This document shows, one piece after another, positions 7,907 to 15,979 of a stretch of 64,000 bases of DNA. The DNA is from Sarcodiotheca gaudichaudii (Eukaryota > Rhodophyta > Florideophyceae > Gigartinales > Solieriaceae), in NCBI GenBank assembly GCA_032355985.1, contig JAUKVZ010000004.1, positions 1 to 64,000 of the forward strand, read 5' to 3'. The translations under genes and the position numbers were made by a program. Numbering within the stretch: position 1 is the first letter of the stretch; each line of letters starts with the position of its first letter. The notes under the pieces are model-generated. The model was not told the DNA's origin, did no database searches, and saw only the letters and a list, made by a program, of their open reading frames with translations.

Positions 7907-9964
7907 ATGTCAAGCATGAGTGCGCCCCAGGACGGGGTTCTGGATCAACAGCCCAACGACCCCAAGACCATGGCCAGCGGCGAGCACTGCTGCTCACACC
8001 ATGAGATCCAGGTCGAACGCCACATCGTCTGGTTCCTCATTGGCGGTGTGCTCGTCCTGACGACCCCGATCATGCGATCGCTCGGCCTTGTGCACGAGAA
8101 CATCGCGATGATCCCCGCCGCGATCGGCGCGGTCTTCCTTGGATCATTCCTCTTCATCGCCTCAGCCCGTGAGTTGATGGATCGCAGACCGACCAGCTCC
8201 ACGCTGGCGGCGCTGGCCATCATCGCCGCGATGGCGATCGGCAACTACGTCACCGCCGGATTCCTCGCATTCATCCTTCTCGTCGCCGATCAGGCGGTTC
8301 GCCGCACCGCCTACGGCGCCCAGCGCGCCATCGAGGATCTCGTCCATCTGACGCCGGACATCGCGCGCATCGTCGAAAATGGCGTCGAACGTGAAGTGCC
8401 CGCAGAGGAGGTGCCGCTCGGCGCCATGGTTCGCGTGCGGCCCGGCGAAAACCTGCCCGTCGATGGTTTGATCGAGACCGGTCGCTCCACCGTCAATCAG
8501 GCCAGCCTCACGGGTGAAGCCGTCCCGATCGAGGTCGCGCCCGGCACGGAGGTGTACGCCGGCACCACGAACCTCACTGGCGTCATCGACCTGAAGGTCA
8601 CGAACGTCGGCGAGAACACCACCATCGGCAAAGTCAGTCAGCTCATCCGCGAAGCCGAGAGCCATCGCACGCCTCGCCAGCTTCTCATCGAGCAGGTGGC
8701 GGCGTACTTCGTGCCCGTCGCGATCACCATCGCAGGCCTTGTGCTCTTCTTCACGCGCGATGTCGAGACCGCAATGTCGGTCCTCATCGTCGTCTGTCCG
8801 TCAGCGCTGCTGATCTCAAGCCCGACGGCCGTCGTCGCAGCCTTCGCAGCGGCCGCCCGCCTGGGCATCCTGATCAAGGAAACGCGCTATCTCGAAGAGG
8901 CCGCGACCGTCGACACGATCGCCCTCGACAAGACGGGAACACTGACCACCGGCGTCTTCGCCGTCAGCAAGCTGGCGCCCGCCGATGGCGTCGAAGGCGC
9001 GGAGCTTCTCCTTGCCGCGGCCGAAGGCGAGCAGCAGTCCAACCATCCGCTGGCCAAGTCCATCATCACGACGGCTCGCCAGGCGCGCATCGATCCGGAG
9101 GCCCCGAGTCATTACGAAGAGGTCCACGGCCGAGGCGCCCGCGCGACCACCTCCAGCGGCGAGATCTGCGTCGGCCGAGCCAACTGGCTGATGGAGCTCA
9201 ACCCGGGCATCAAGGATGACGTCCGGAAAGCTGAACAGAAGATCGAAGGCATGACGGGCGTCCACGTGATGCGGGACAACCAGTATCTCGGCGCCGTGGG
9301 CCTCGAAGACAAGCTTCGCCCGAACGCCAAGGGCGTGGTCGATCGCCTGCGAGAGCTTGGCGCCAAGCGGATCGCGATCTTCACCGGCGACCGGGCGGCC
9401 GTGGCCCAGCGCGTGGGCGCCGTCGTCGGCATCGACATTATTGAGGCCGAGTGCCTGCCCGAAGAGAAGCACGAACGACTCCAGCACATGGTCGGCCAGG
9501 GTCATCGCGTCCTGATGGTCGGCGACGGCATCAACGACGGGCCCTGTCTGGCGACCGCCGATGTGGGCGTGGCCATGGGTCTGAGCGGGTCGGATATTGC
9601 GACCAACTCAGCCGGCGTGGCCCTGATGAATGACGATCTGAGCCGCGTGCCCTTCCTGATCGAGTTGGCGCGTCGCACGCGGGCGGTCATCGCTCAGAAC
9701 ATCGCGGCATCGATCCTCATCGCGATCCTCGGCTTGGTGCTGGCGGCGACCGGTTCGCTGGCGATCTGGCTGGCCGCCCTCTATCACTTTGTCGCTGATG
9801 TGGTGGTCGTGGCGAACAGCTTCCGCCTGATCCGCTTCGGCGAGGAGTTCGCGGATGTGGCCTCGCCCTCGAGTCAGGCCCAGACTGGCCGTTCACCGGC
9901 GCTGAATGCTCCGAGCGGGCTGGCGCGGGCGGAGATGGAGCAGACGGCGACGGCTGCGGGCTGA
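7907..9964 (+). CDS. P1B-type heavy-metal transporting ATPase with CPS motif
   Basis: This 685-residue P-type ATPase carries every catalytic signature: TGEAVP (202-207, actuator), phosphorylated Asp in DKTGTLT (341), the SNHPLAKS histidine-proline motif of metal-type pumps, and GDGINDGP at the hinge. The ion-pathway motif in TM6 is C297-P298-S299 where CPC, CPH or SPC is usual. There is no N-terminal HMA domain, only a short EHCCSHH cluster that may bind metal. The last TM segments hold HFVADVVVVAN, with an Asp like that of the zinc exporters, so Zn/Cd export is possible, but the substrate is uncertain. The ATG at 7907 is used; another ATG lies 9 bases in. No metal-sensing regulator sits beside it. 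Confidence 0.9.
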   Translation: MSSMSAPQDGVLDQQPNDPKTMASGEHCCSHHEIQVERHIVWFLIGGVLVLTTPIMRSLGLVHENIAMIPAAIGAVFLGSFLFIASARELMDRRPTSSTLAALAIIAAMAIGNYVTAGFLAFILLVADQAVRRTAYGAQRAIEDLVHLTPDIARIVENGVEREVPAEEVPLGAMVRVRPGENLPVDGLIETGRSTVNQASLTGEAVPIEVAPGTEVYAGTTNLTGVIDLKVTNVGENTTIGKVSQLIREAESHRTPRQLLIEQVAAYFVPVAITIAGLVLFFTRDVETAMSVLIVVCPSALLISSPTAVVAAFAAAARLGILIKETRYLEEAATVDTIALDKTGTLTTGVFAVSKLAPADGVEGAELLLAAAEGEQQSNHPLAKSIITTARQARIDPEAPSHYEEVHGRGARATTSSGEICVGRANWLMELNPGIKDDVRKAEQKIEGMTGVHVMRDNQYLGAVGLEDKLRPNAKGVVDRLRELGAKRIAIFTGDRAAVAQRVGAVVGIDIIEAECLPEEKHERLQHMVGQGHRVLMVGDGINDGPCLATADVGVAMGLSGSDIATNSAGVALMNDDLSRVPFLIELARRTRAVIAQNIAASILIAILGLVLAATGSLAIWLAALYHFVADVVVVANSFRLIRFGEEFADVASPSSQAQTGRSPALNAPSGLARAEMEQTATAAG

Positions 9965-10243
9965 TGATCCGGGCGGACCGGAAGCGCTCTTCCTGAGAAT
10001 TTCGGCCTTCGAGCCGGATTTTTGCGGGCTGCGGGCGCGTTGGGGCAAATGCCTGTGCAAAGTTGGTTTTGAGCCCTATCACTTTGCGCCACAACCCCTT
10101 ATGCTGGGGATGGCTGGCCTGAGGGGAAAAAGAAGCAAGCGACCTGACAGATCCGCTGTTAAGGATGTCGTTGTCGGTGCATACCGGCTGTACGAGAGTG
10201 GCTGACATCCGGGCAACCGGAGACTGGGAAGGAGCTGCTAGTC

Positions 10244-10738
10244 GTGAACACGCCGCTCGAGCACGACGAGTTCTCTGCCGCAGCAACCAGTCGTTTCCGA
10301 GATCTTGTTGAAAGTGTGGGAGTGAAGCGATTCGCGTCCTCGATGGGCCTTTCGACCCGTCAGGTGAATCGCATGCTCTCGGGCGCTCAACCCAATCCCG
10401 TCGAGAGGATCATTCGCTCGCTGCAGGCGAGCCAGACGGAGGTTGGGGATTCGGTGCTCAGCTTCATCTGCCAGGAGGCAGGTGGGCATTTCGTCAAGGA
10501 ACCAGGGACGATTACTGATGCGTCTGTGAATGCAGTCAAAGAATGCGCCGAGGCCATCGCGGCCATCTCCGACGGCAAGCTTTCAAAGCCTGACGAGGAG
10601 GAGGTCCGGGAGGCAATTTCGGCGCTCGCCGGACTGCTTCGAGCAGTCCAGTACGGCGAGCCGATCGAGCCCGCATCATCATCCGTGATGGTGCGTTCGC
10701 AAAGATCGGCCGCTCAAGCCCGCGTCGCGGGTGGATGA
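10244..10738 (+). CDS. Small helix-turn-helix-like protein of unknown function
   Basis: The GTG start at 10244 follows a strong GGAAGGAG site 9 bases upstream, supporting a 164-residue product. Residues 15-55 (VKRFASSMGLSTRQVNRMLSG) look like a DNA-binding helix-turn-helix, followed by a helix with FICQEAGGHFV, a phrase reminiscent of phage CII-type regulators, and an acidic alpha-helical middle. The C-terminus is Ser/Ala-rich and probably disordered. I cannot name the family with confidence. It stands alone, downstream of the P-type ATPase by 279 bases and convergent with the secreted repeat protein, whose stop is 17 bases away. The upstream gap shows no obvious operator. Confidence 0.6.
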   Translation: MNTPLEHDEFSAAATSRFRDLVESVGVKRFASSMGLSTRQVNRMLSGAQPNPVERIIRSLQASQTEVGDSVLSFICQEAGGHFVKEPGTITDASVNAVKECAEAIAAISDGKLSKPDEEEVREAISALAGLLRAVQYGEPIEPASSSVMVRSQRSAAQARVAGG

Positions 10739-10755
10739 ACAGGAGAGGCTCGGCG

Positions 10756-13119
10756 TCATCGCCGGTCGCGTCGAACCGCTTCGACTCGCCGGCGATGAGG
10801 CTCGCCTCCAAACTCCGGATCAATCAGAGAGAGGCGTCGGATCTCCCGATCAATGATGTCGCTGCGCGAGCCGTCCTCGTTCTCCTGCCCGAGGATCTCC
10901 AGCATCCCCGCCCAGCATGCCCAGAAGGTGTCGTCGTAGGTCAGCTGCAGCTCCAGCGGCTCGACGGCTTCTCGATACAGCGCAAACGCCGCACGGCTGT
11001 CGCCTGATTCACGAAGCGCATCGGCCAGCCCGAGAGCGAGCGTCGCCGTCCGGCCTCGTCGCTCGATGAGATCCTCGTAAATGGGAATCGCCTGCTGCGG
11101 GCGGCCGGCGAGTGTGTGTCCCTTCGCCAGGGCCAGCCCCAGTTCATGGACGAGCCCGTCAGGACAGCCCACACGCTGGCACAGCTCCAGGCCATCTCGG
11201 GCGATGCTTGCCTGAGCGATGGCGATCTCACCCGCCCGAACGCCGCGGGCGTCCTTCAAAGCCAGCGCCAGGCTCTCGCGGCATCGATTGATGAGGATGG
11301 TGAGCGATCCCACAGCCCGCGGCGTGAGCGCCGGATCGAGATCACTCATCGTGATGCGTTTCATCAGATCGGCGCACAACGCGAAGTCACCAAGCGCCAG
11401 GGCTGCCTCCAGCTCGTCCAGATTCAGTCGAGCGCTTTTCAGTTGCGACTCGGTGGATGTCTCATCGCGAGCGAGAAGTTCCCGCACAAGCGCTGCTCGT
11501 TGAAGCACACCCCGGGCGCGACGCTCCTTTTCGCTTTCGCCGGCCGCACGCATGCGCTCCAGCGCGCTTTCGACGAGCGTCAGGCGCGCCGGCAGAGCGT
11601 GCGGCGATCCGTCAGCGACACTCAGCAGCAGTTGATCCGACTCCTCATCAAACGGACCAAGGCGCTCGGCAAGCACGATGCGCCAGCGATCGCGCTCCGC
11701 CGGATCGGGCAGGCGGACGATCGCTTCTCGCACGGCGCGGCGCCAGTCCGGCGCAGCGTCCTCGATCGCCTGCATGGCCTCCTCGCTGTCAACGGACTCC
11801 TGCAGCGCCAGAAGGCGCATGCCGAGTTCGCACGCAGCGCGCAGCGCATCTTGTGACTGACTCCACTGCGGATACTCGATCGCAAGTTTCGAGGCGCACA
11901 CCACAAGGCGCGAGCCCGCGAGGATCTGCTCATCCATCGACGCGGCAAGGTTCAGCTTCGTTTTGTGAGCGGCCAGCAGCGTGGCCATCGCATCCGGCTG
12001 CGCCGATGTCAGAGCGCCGGACATCACAAGTGGCTCCAACAGATCAATCGCGCGCGTCAGGGTCGCGACATCATCGGCCCGGGCAGCCTGATCAATGGTC
12101 TCGCTCGCCACGGCCAGCGCGATCATCGGCTGGGACGGAGAGAATGCAGCCTCGCGCTCCAAAGCGCGCAGTCGCGCAAAGATCAGGCTTCGCCGCGCCG
12201 CCGCCTCGAGGCCGAGACCATCATCCGTCAGCGCGCGTTCGTAGATCTCCATGGCTCGTGATGGATGATCGCCCGCCAGAAGCGCTGCACGAAACTTCGT
12301 GTCGATCAGAAGCAACTGCCAGAGGGGCGCCGGCTCACCATCGTCATGAACGAATGGGGGGGTATCGCGGAGGCGATCGACGAGGGCTTCATCTTCGGCG
12401 CGTCGATCAAGCCGCGCCAACTCGATGGACAGGGCCAGCAATGCTTCGGCGCGCAGGCGCCGGGATCGTGGCGATTCATCCATGGCCGCGGCCGCCCGCG
12501 CAAGTCGCTGCGCGGATGCGCCACCGGGCGGTCGACCTGCAAGTCTTGCCGCATGCGCCAGAAGCACATCCCGCTCGGCGCCCATCAACCCCGGCGGCGG
12601 CTCCATGGCTCGCAGTGTCTGCTGCGCATCGATCATCAACTCACGCGCCGCCTCGTCATGGCTCACAGTCGCAAGCAGAAGCGAGGATCGAGCAAGCAAC
12701 AGCGGCCGTCGAAACTCGTTGAACTCGACATTCAACCTGCTGCGAAGATCGAGAAGATCGCGATCCTCGCCGAAGGTCTCTTCAGCTTCGATACCGGCGA
12801 TGCTCTGGGCAAGCGCCCCTCGTGATTCCAGCGCCAGTTCGTAGGCCGCGGCCGCATGTTCGAGCACGCGCTGGCGCTGATCATCCGTCAGCACGCCGAG
12901 CAGCGCTTCAAGATCGGACAGATCCATCTGCAGATCGCGCAGATGGGCCTCGCCAAGCTCCACCTGCCACTGACCGAGTCGCGGATCACTCGCGCCATCG
13001 CGGATGCGGCGTTGCAGTTCGACGGCTTCGACTGTGTCAAGCTGCGCCCATGTGTGCGGCGCCGGCATGAACCACGCGCATGCCGCGGCGATGATCGCAG
13101 GTGCAACGCGCCTGCGCAT
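10756..13119 (-). CDS. Secreted helical-repeat (TPR-like) protein, last gene of the ExbBD operon
   Basis: The 787-residue protein begins with a signal peptide (MRRRVAPAIIAAACAWFMPAPHTWA, cut near Ala-Gln). The rest is almost wholly Ala/Leu/Arg-rich helices in pairs of about 35 residues, with clear TPR character near the C-terminus (GLALAKGHTLAGRPQQAIPIY, then LGLADALRESGDSRAAFALYREA). Its start overlaps the stop of the second ExbD gene (TGATG), so translation is coupled and it belongs to that operon. By analogy with YbgF/CpoB, a periplasmic TPR partner of Tol-Pal, it may be the partner of the ExbBD motor, although it is much larger than CpoB. No catalytic motif is seen. Confidence 0.75.
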   Translation of the reverse strand: MRRRVAPAIIAAACAWFMPAPHTWAQLDTVEAVELQRRIRDGASDPRLGQWQVELGEAHLRDLQMDLSDLEALLGVLTDDQRQRVLEHAAAAYELALESRGALAQSIAGIEAEETFGEDRDLLDLRSRLNVEFNEFRRPLLLARSSLLLATVSHDEAARELMIDAQQTLRAMEPPPGLMGAERDVLLAHAARLAGRPPGGASAQRLARAAAAMDESPRSRRLRAEALLALSIELARLDRRAEDEALVDRLRDTPPFVHDDGEPAPLWQLLLIDTKFRAALLAGDHPSRAMEIYERALTDDGLGLEAAARRSLIFARLRALEREAAFSPSQPMIALAVASETIDQAARADDVATLTRAIDLLEPLVMSGALTSAQPDAMATLLAAHKTKLNLAASMDEQILAGSRLVVCASKLAIEYPQWSQSQDALRAACELGMRLLALQESVDSEEAMQAIEDAAPDWRRAVREAIVRLPDPAERDRWRIVLAERLGPFDEESDQLLLSVADGSPHALPARLTLVESALERMRAAGESEKERRARGVLQRAALVRELLARDETSTESQLKSARLNLDELEAALALGDFALCADLMKRITMSDLDPALTPRAVGSLTILINRCRESLALALKDARGVRAGEIAIAQASIARDGLELCQRVGCPDGLVHELGLALAKGHTLAGRPQQAIPIYEDLIERRGRTATLALGLADALRESGDSRAAFALYREAVEPLELQLTYDDTFWACWAGMLEILGQENEDGSRSDIIDREIRRLSLIDPEFGGEPHRRRVEAVRRDRR

Positions 13120-13634
13120 CAGACGCTGCCCGATCCTGCGAAGCGGACCTGATCAAATCCGGCCGCCTCGATCGCGTTCAACGTCTGAACGGTGTGCTCC
13201 CATCGCGCTCCGGGCGCCGGCTGAAGCACGAAGGGCTGCTCGGCGTCAAAGAGCGTTCCTTTCAGTGACAGCAGCCGCCGCTTGAGCGCCTCGGTTGAGC
13301 GAACATCCTCCATCGCCGGCGCATCGGCGCTGATGAAAAAGGCGCCGGGCGCATCAGAGTCTGACTGGATCACGATGCGCACGGGTCGGCGAGGCAATCG
13401 GAATGGATCAGCCGCCGCCTCGGCCGCCTGCTGGGCCGGAAGGCGCATCGCCAGCGACTGTTCATCCTTTTGAAACTGCGCCACGAGCACGAAGTAGACC
13501 AGCAGCAGAAAGACGACGTCAATCATCGGCGTCAGGCTGATGGAAAGCAGCGGCTTGCGTCGTGCGCGCCGTCTTCGCTTGCGCCTTTCCTGATCGGCGC
13601 GCATGCGCTCCCGGATGCGATCGCGCTCATTCAT
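13119..13634 (-). CDS. ExbD/TolR family proton-channel subunit (second copy)
   Basis: The 171-residue protein has a very basic cytoplasmic N-terminus, one TM helix with the family motif LTPMIDVVFLLLVYFVL, and a periplasmic domain. The Asp in MIDVVF is the proton-carrying residue of ExbD/TolR and is present. The start at 13634 lies inside the end of the preceding exbD gene (8-base overlap, GATGAATGA); the longer frame would run through that gene. The periplasmic part (about 55-171) ends with ALNAIEAAGFDQVRFAG, the usual ExbD C-terminal strand. Two non-identical ExbD subunits suggest a mixed dimer in the motor. It overlaps the secreted repeat-protein gene by one base. Confidence 0.92.
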   Translation of the reverse strand: MNERDRIRERMRADQERRKRRRRARRKPLLSISLTPMIDVVFLLLVYFVLVAQFQKDEQSLAMRLPAQQAAEAAADPFRLPRRPVRIVIQSDSDAPGAFFISADAPAMEDVRSTEALKRRLLSLKGTLFDAEQPFVLQPAPGARWEHTVQTLNAIEAAGFDQVRFAGSGSV

Positions 13635-14088
13635 CGGCCGCGCCCTCCAGCGGCTGCACGACCAGATCAAGCGACACGGCGCCGCCGGCGGCACATGCCT
13701 TCATGACTCGATGCACGCGGTCATATGGGGCCCAGCGCGGCGCTCTGACAAGCACGCGCACATCCGGCTCCTGCGCGATGGCGATCTCGATGGCTTCGCT
13801 GAGATCCGCCAGTCCATCGTCCGTCTCGGCGAACTCGCGCGTGCCCACGCGCACACCGGGCGCCTCGGGTCCTCCATTGATCGGCATGACATTGACGATC
13901 ACGCGGCGCTCGCGCGGCGACTCGGCGCTCTGGCCGGGCTCGATCTCCGGCAGGCTCATGCGCATGCGTTCGGCGCTGGTGATCTGCGCGACAAGGACGA
14001 AAAAGACGATCAGCAGAAACACGACATCCACCATGGGCGTCATGTTGGGACGAACTTCTGCGGGCCCTTTATGGAATACGCGCGCCAT
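13627..14088 (-). CDS. ExbD/TolR family proton-channel subunit (first copy)
   Basis: The 153-residue protein has a short N-terminus, a TM segment with MTPMVDVVFLLIVFFVL carrying the proton-relay Asp, and a periplasmic domain with VRVLVRAPRWAPYDRVHRV, the typical ExbD VxIxADxxxxYxxV strand-helix unit with changed residues. It begins 3 bases after the ExbB/TolQ stop, so the genes are co-translated. The two ExbD copies in this operon differ clearly outside the TM motif, so the duplication is old rather than recent. It should sit in the inner membrane with ExbB and pass proton flow to a TonB-like partner. Confidence 0.93.
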   Translation of the reverse strand: MARVFHKGPAEVRPNMTPMVDVVFLLIVFFVLVAQITSAERMRMSLPEIEPGQSAESPRERRVIVNVMPINGGPEAPGVRVGTREFAETDDGLADLSEAIEIAIAQEPDVRVLVRAPRWAPYDRVHRVMKACAAGGAVSLDLVVQPLEGAADE

Positions 14089-14091
14089 CGG

Positions 14092-14922
14092 TCAGACCTC
14101 GGCGTGGGCTGGCGCGCTCTTGTCGGCGCTTGCCTCGGCGCGCTCCGGCCGGAAACGATTGAGCATGTCCTCAATCGCCAGCGATGTCTCTGCGGTGAGG
14201 CTGTCGATCGAGTTGCGCAGCAGCGCATACCCGGCAAGCGCCGGGATGGCGACGACAAGACCCCAGAACGTCGTCGTCAGCGCAGTGCCGATGCCGCTGG
14301 CGAGTCCGACCGGATCCGGTGAGCCGCCGGCGCTGACGATTTCCTGGAAGGCGAGGATCATGCCGTAGACCGTGCCGAAGAGGCCGATCATCGGAGAGAC
14401 GGCGCCGATGATGTTGAGCGTCTCGACACGACGAAGCCGATCGGCGGTGAACTCCTCGGTGGCGCGTTCGAAGGCGCGCATCATCGCGTCATAGCCGTAG
14501 CTGGATTCGTTGATCGCCGCTCGCATGACAGAGGCGAAGTAGGTGTCATCGCCCTTGATCGCATCGAGCGCATCGCCGAAGTCTTCGCGTCGAAGCGCTT
14601 CCCGCACATCGGTCAGCGTCTCGGGCGGCAGAATGTCCTGCCTTCGATTGCTGCGCACCAGGGCGATCATCAGCGCGATGGAAGACGCGGAGAGCGCCAG
14701 CAGGAACCAGATGATCAGTGTGCCCAGCCACTCGACGCCGCCGGCGCGGCGATTCTTTTGAATGAAGAAGGCCTCGGCGAGGCTGATCCGAACAGGCGCC
14801 TGGGCGTTCTGCGCGAGCGTGGCGCCATCGCTCTGGGCGACCGCCGAAGATGGCGTGAAGATGACCAGCGCCAAGAGCAGCGCCAGGGCGCATCCCATCA
14901 TGATCAATGTCTTGTGGCGCAA
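14092..14922 (-). CDS. MotA/TolQ/ExbB proton-channel protein
   Basis: The TTG at 14922 is chosen because GGGAG lies 6 bases upstream and it gives a protein opening with a hydrophobic N-terminal segment (TLIMMGCALALLLALVIF); an ATG at 15000 would overlap the preceding gene by 47 bases, and ATGs at 14901 and 14898 are alternatives. After a short periplasmic stretch come three more TM helices. The diagnostic motif GAVSPMIGLFGTVYGMILAFQ and the later GIGTALTTTFWGLVVAIPA match the two pore helices of ExbB/TolQ/MotA. A cytoplasmic helical loop separates the second and third helices. It forms the pentameric pore that, with ExbD, turns proton motive force into motion. Confidence 0.93.
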   Translation of the reverse strand: MRHKTLIMMGCALALLLALVIFTPSSAVAQSDGATLAQNAQAPVRISLAEAFFIQKNRRAGGVEWLGTLIIWFLLALSASSIALMIALVRSNRRQDILPPETLTDVREALRREDFGDALDAIKGDDTYFASVMRAAINESSYGYDAMMRAFERATEEFTADRLRRVETLNIIGAVSPMIGLFGTVYGMILAFQEIVSAGGSPDPVGLASGIGTALTTTFWGLVVAIPALAGYALLRNSIDSLTAETSLAIEDMLNRFRPERAEASADKSAPAHAEV

Positions 14923-14953
14923 TGCTCGCTCCCGTGGGGCCCTTTCGGCCTTG

Positions 14954-15940
14954 TCATTCGCCTGCGTTGAATTCCTCAAGGCTGATGAACTTGTAACCAT
15001 CCTGGCCGCCGTGGGCCAGACCGATGCGCTCCATCAGTCCCGAGCGATCCTCATTGAGGATCTGGATGGTCTTGATAGCGACGCGCCGCACGCCTCGCCT
15101 GGACTTCGGGTTGAGCGTCTCAAGGCGCTGCAGCACGACATCCGGGCTGAGATCGGCCTCGTCGACGCCGCGCAGATCGGTCGAGAGCAGAAAGACGGCG
15201 TCGGGCTTCATCTGGAGGGCGGATTCGAGGGCGCCAAGCGGATTGGAAAGCCCCGCCGGCGTGACATCATCCATCCACTCAAAGACGGCCTCCTTGTTCC
15301 GGCGCGTCGCGTCGATGAGCACGGGCCGGCGCACGCCGCTCGGGATGCGCAGCGCCAGGAAGGCGCCATCATCCGTATTGCGAATCAACATCACCTGAAA
15401 TCGCTGCATCGGATGAAGCGCTTCGATCGAGCGTTTCAACTCTCGCATGACATCGACGTACGTCGAGATCATCGAGCCCGAAGCATCGACGACATAGATG
15501 ATGTCCCGGGCGCCGGAGGCCCCGAGGCCAGCGAAGCTGACGCGCGAATCCACCGGGGCCAGCTCGCGATCCAGCTCCGGCGCGGGCGGTTCTTCCAGTG
15601 CGAGATCTTCCAGCGACTGCGACACGGCGCCGATGGATGCGAGCACATCGTCAAGCTCCAGCGCCTGCTCCGGCGTCGGCTTCTCCGGACGATTCTGGAC
15701 GATCTCCTTCGACTCGATCGATTCGCTTGCGAGCGGGGCAGGGGCGGGCGCATCGAAGCTGACCGACACCGGGTCGTAGTCCTCTTCCGCCAGTTGGGCG
15801 ACGGACCAGACGATGAAGAATCCTGCGGCTATCAGCGCGCCATGCAGCGCCAGCGACGCAATCCATGGCAACGCATCAGCCAGGGAAGAACGCCGGCGCT
15901 GGCGCAGATCGCTCTTTGTCTCTTCTGCAGAGTCTCGCAT
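14954..15940 (-). CDS. TonB-like N-terminal anchor joined to a periplasmic von Willebrand A domain
   Basis: The 328-residue protein has a basic cytoplasmic N-terminus, then one TM helix (about 24-47) containing S29-x3-H33, the same Ser/His spacing as the working residues of the TonB anchor helix (Ser16 and His20 in E. coli). Residues 50-135 are a Pro/Ala/Glu-rich linker like that of TonB. In place of the TonB C-terminal domain there is a vWA domain (about 145-300) with an intact MIDAS start, DASGSM at 152-157, and a later STDLRG. It lies directly upstream of the ExbB and two ExbD genes. I infer that the Exb motor drives this vWA protein. I know of no named family with this layout; no enzyme activity is expected. 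Confidence 0.8.
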   Translation of the reverse strand: MRDSAEETKSDLRQRRRSSLADALPWIASLALHGALIAAGFFIVWSVAQLAEEDYDPVSVSFDAPAPAPLASESIESKEIVQNRPEKPTPEQALELDDVLASIGAVSQSLEDLALEEPPAPELDRELAPVDSRVSFAGLGASGARDIIYVVDASGSMISTYVDVMRELKRSIEALHPMQRFQVMLIRNTDDGAFLALRIPSGVRRPVLIDATRRNKEAVFEWMDDVTPAGLSNPLGALESALQMKPDAVFLLSTDLRGVDEADLSPDVVLQRLETLNPKSRRGVRRVAIKTIQILNEDRSGLMERIGLAHGGQDGYKFISLEEFNAGE

Positions 15941-15979
15941 GGGGTTCGAACGGCTGCGACGCGTTCACGCAGGGAGGCG

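Noticed and set aside
9965-10243. Small GC hairpin with a short T run after the P-type ATPase (near 10000-10025)
   Set aside because: The stem is only three to four pairs (GGC/GCC); too weak to call a terminator.
11457-12722. Plus-strand frame of 421 codons opposite the secreted repeat protein
   Set aside because: Arg/Pro-rich low-complexity shadow with no ribosome site; the minus-strand gene has a signal peptide and coupled start.
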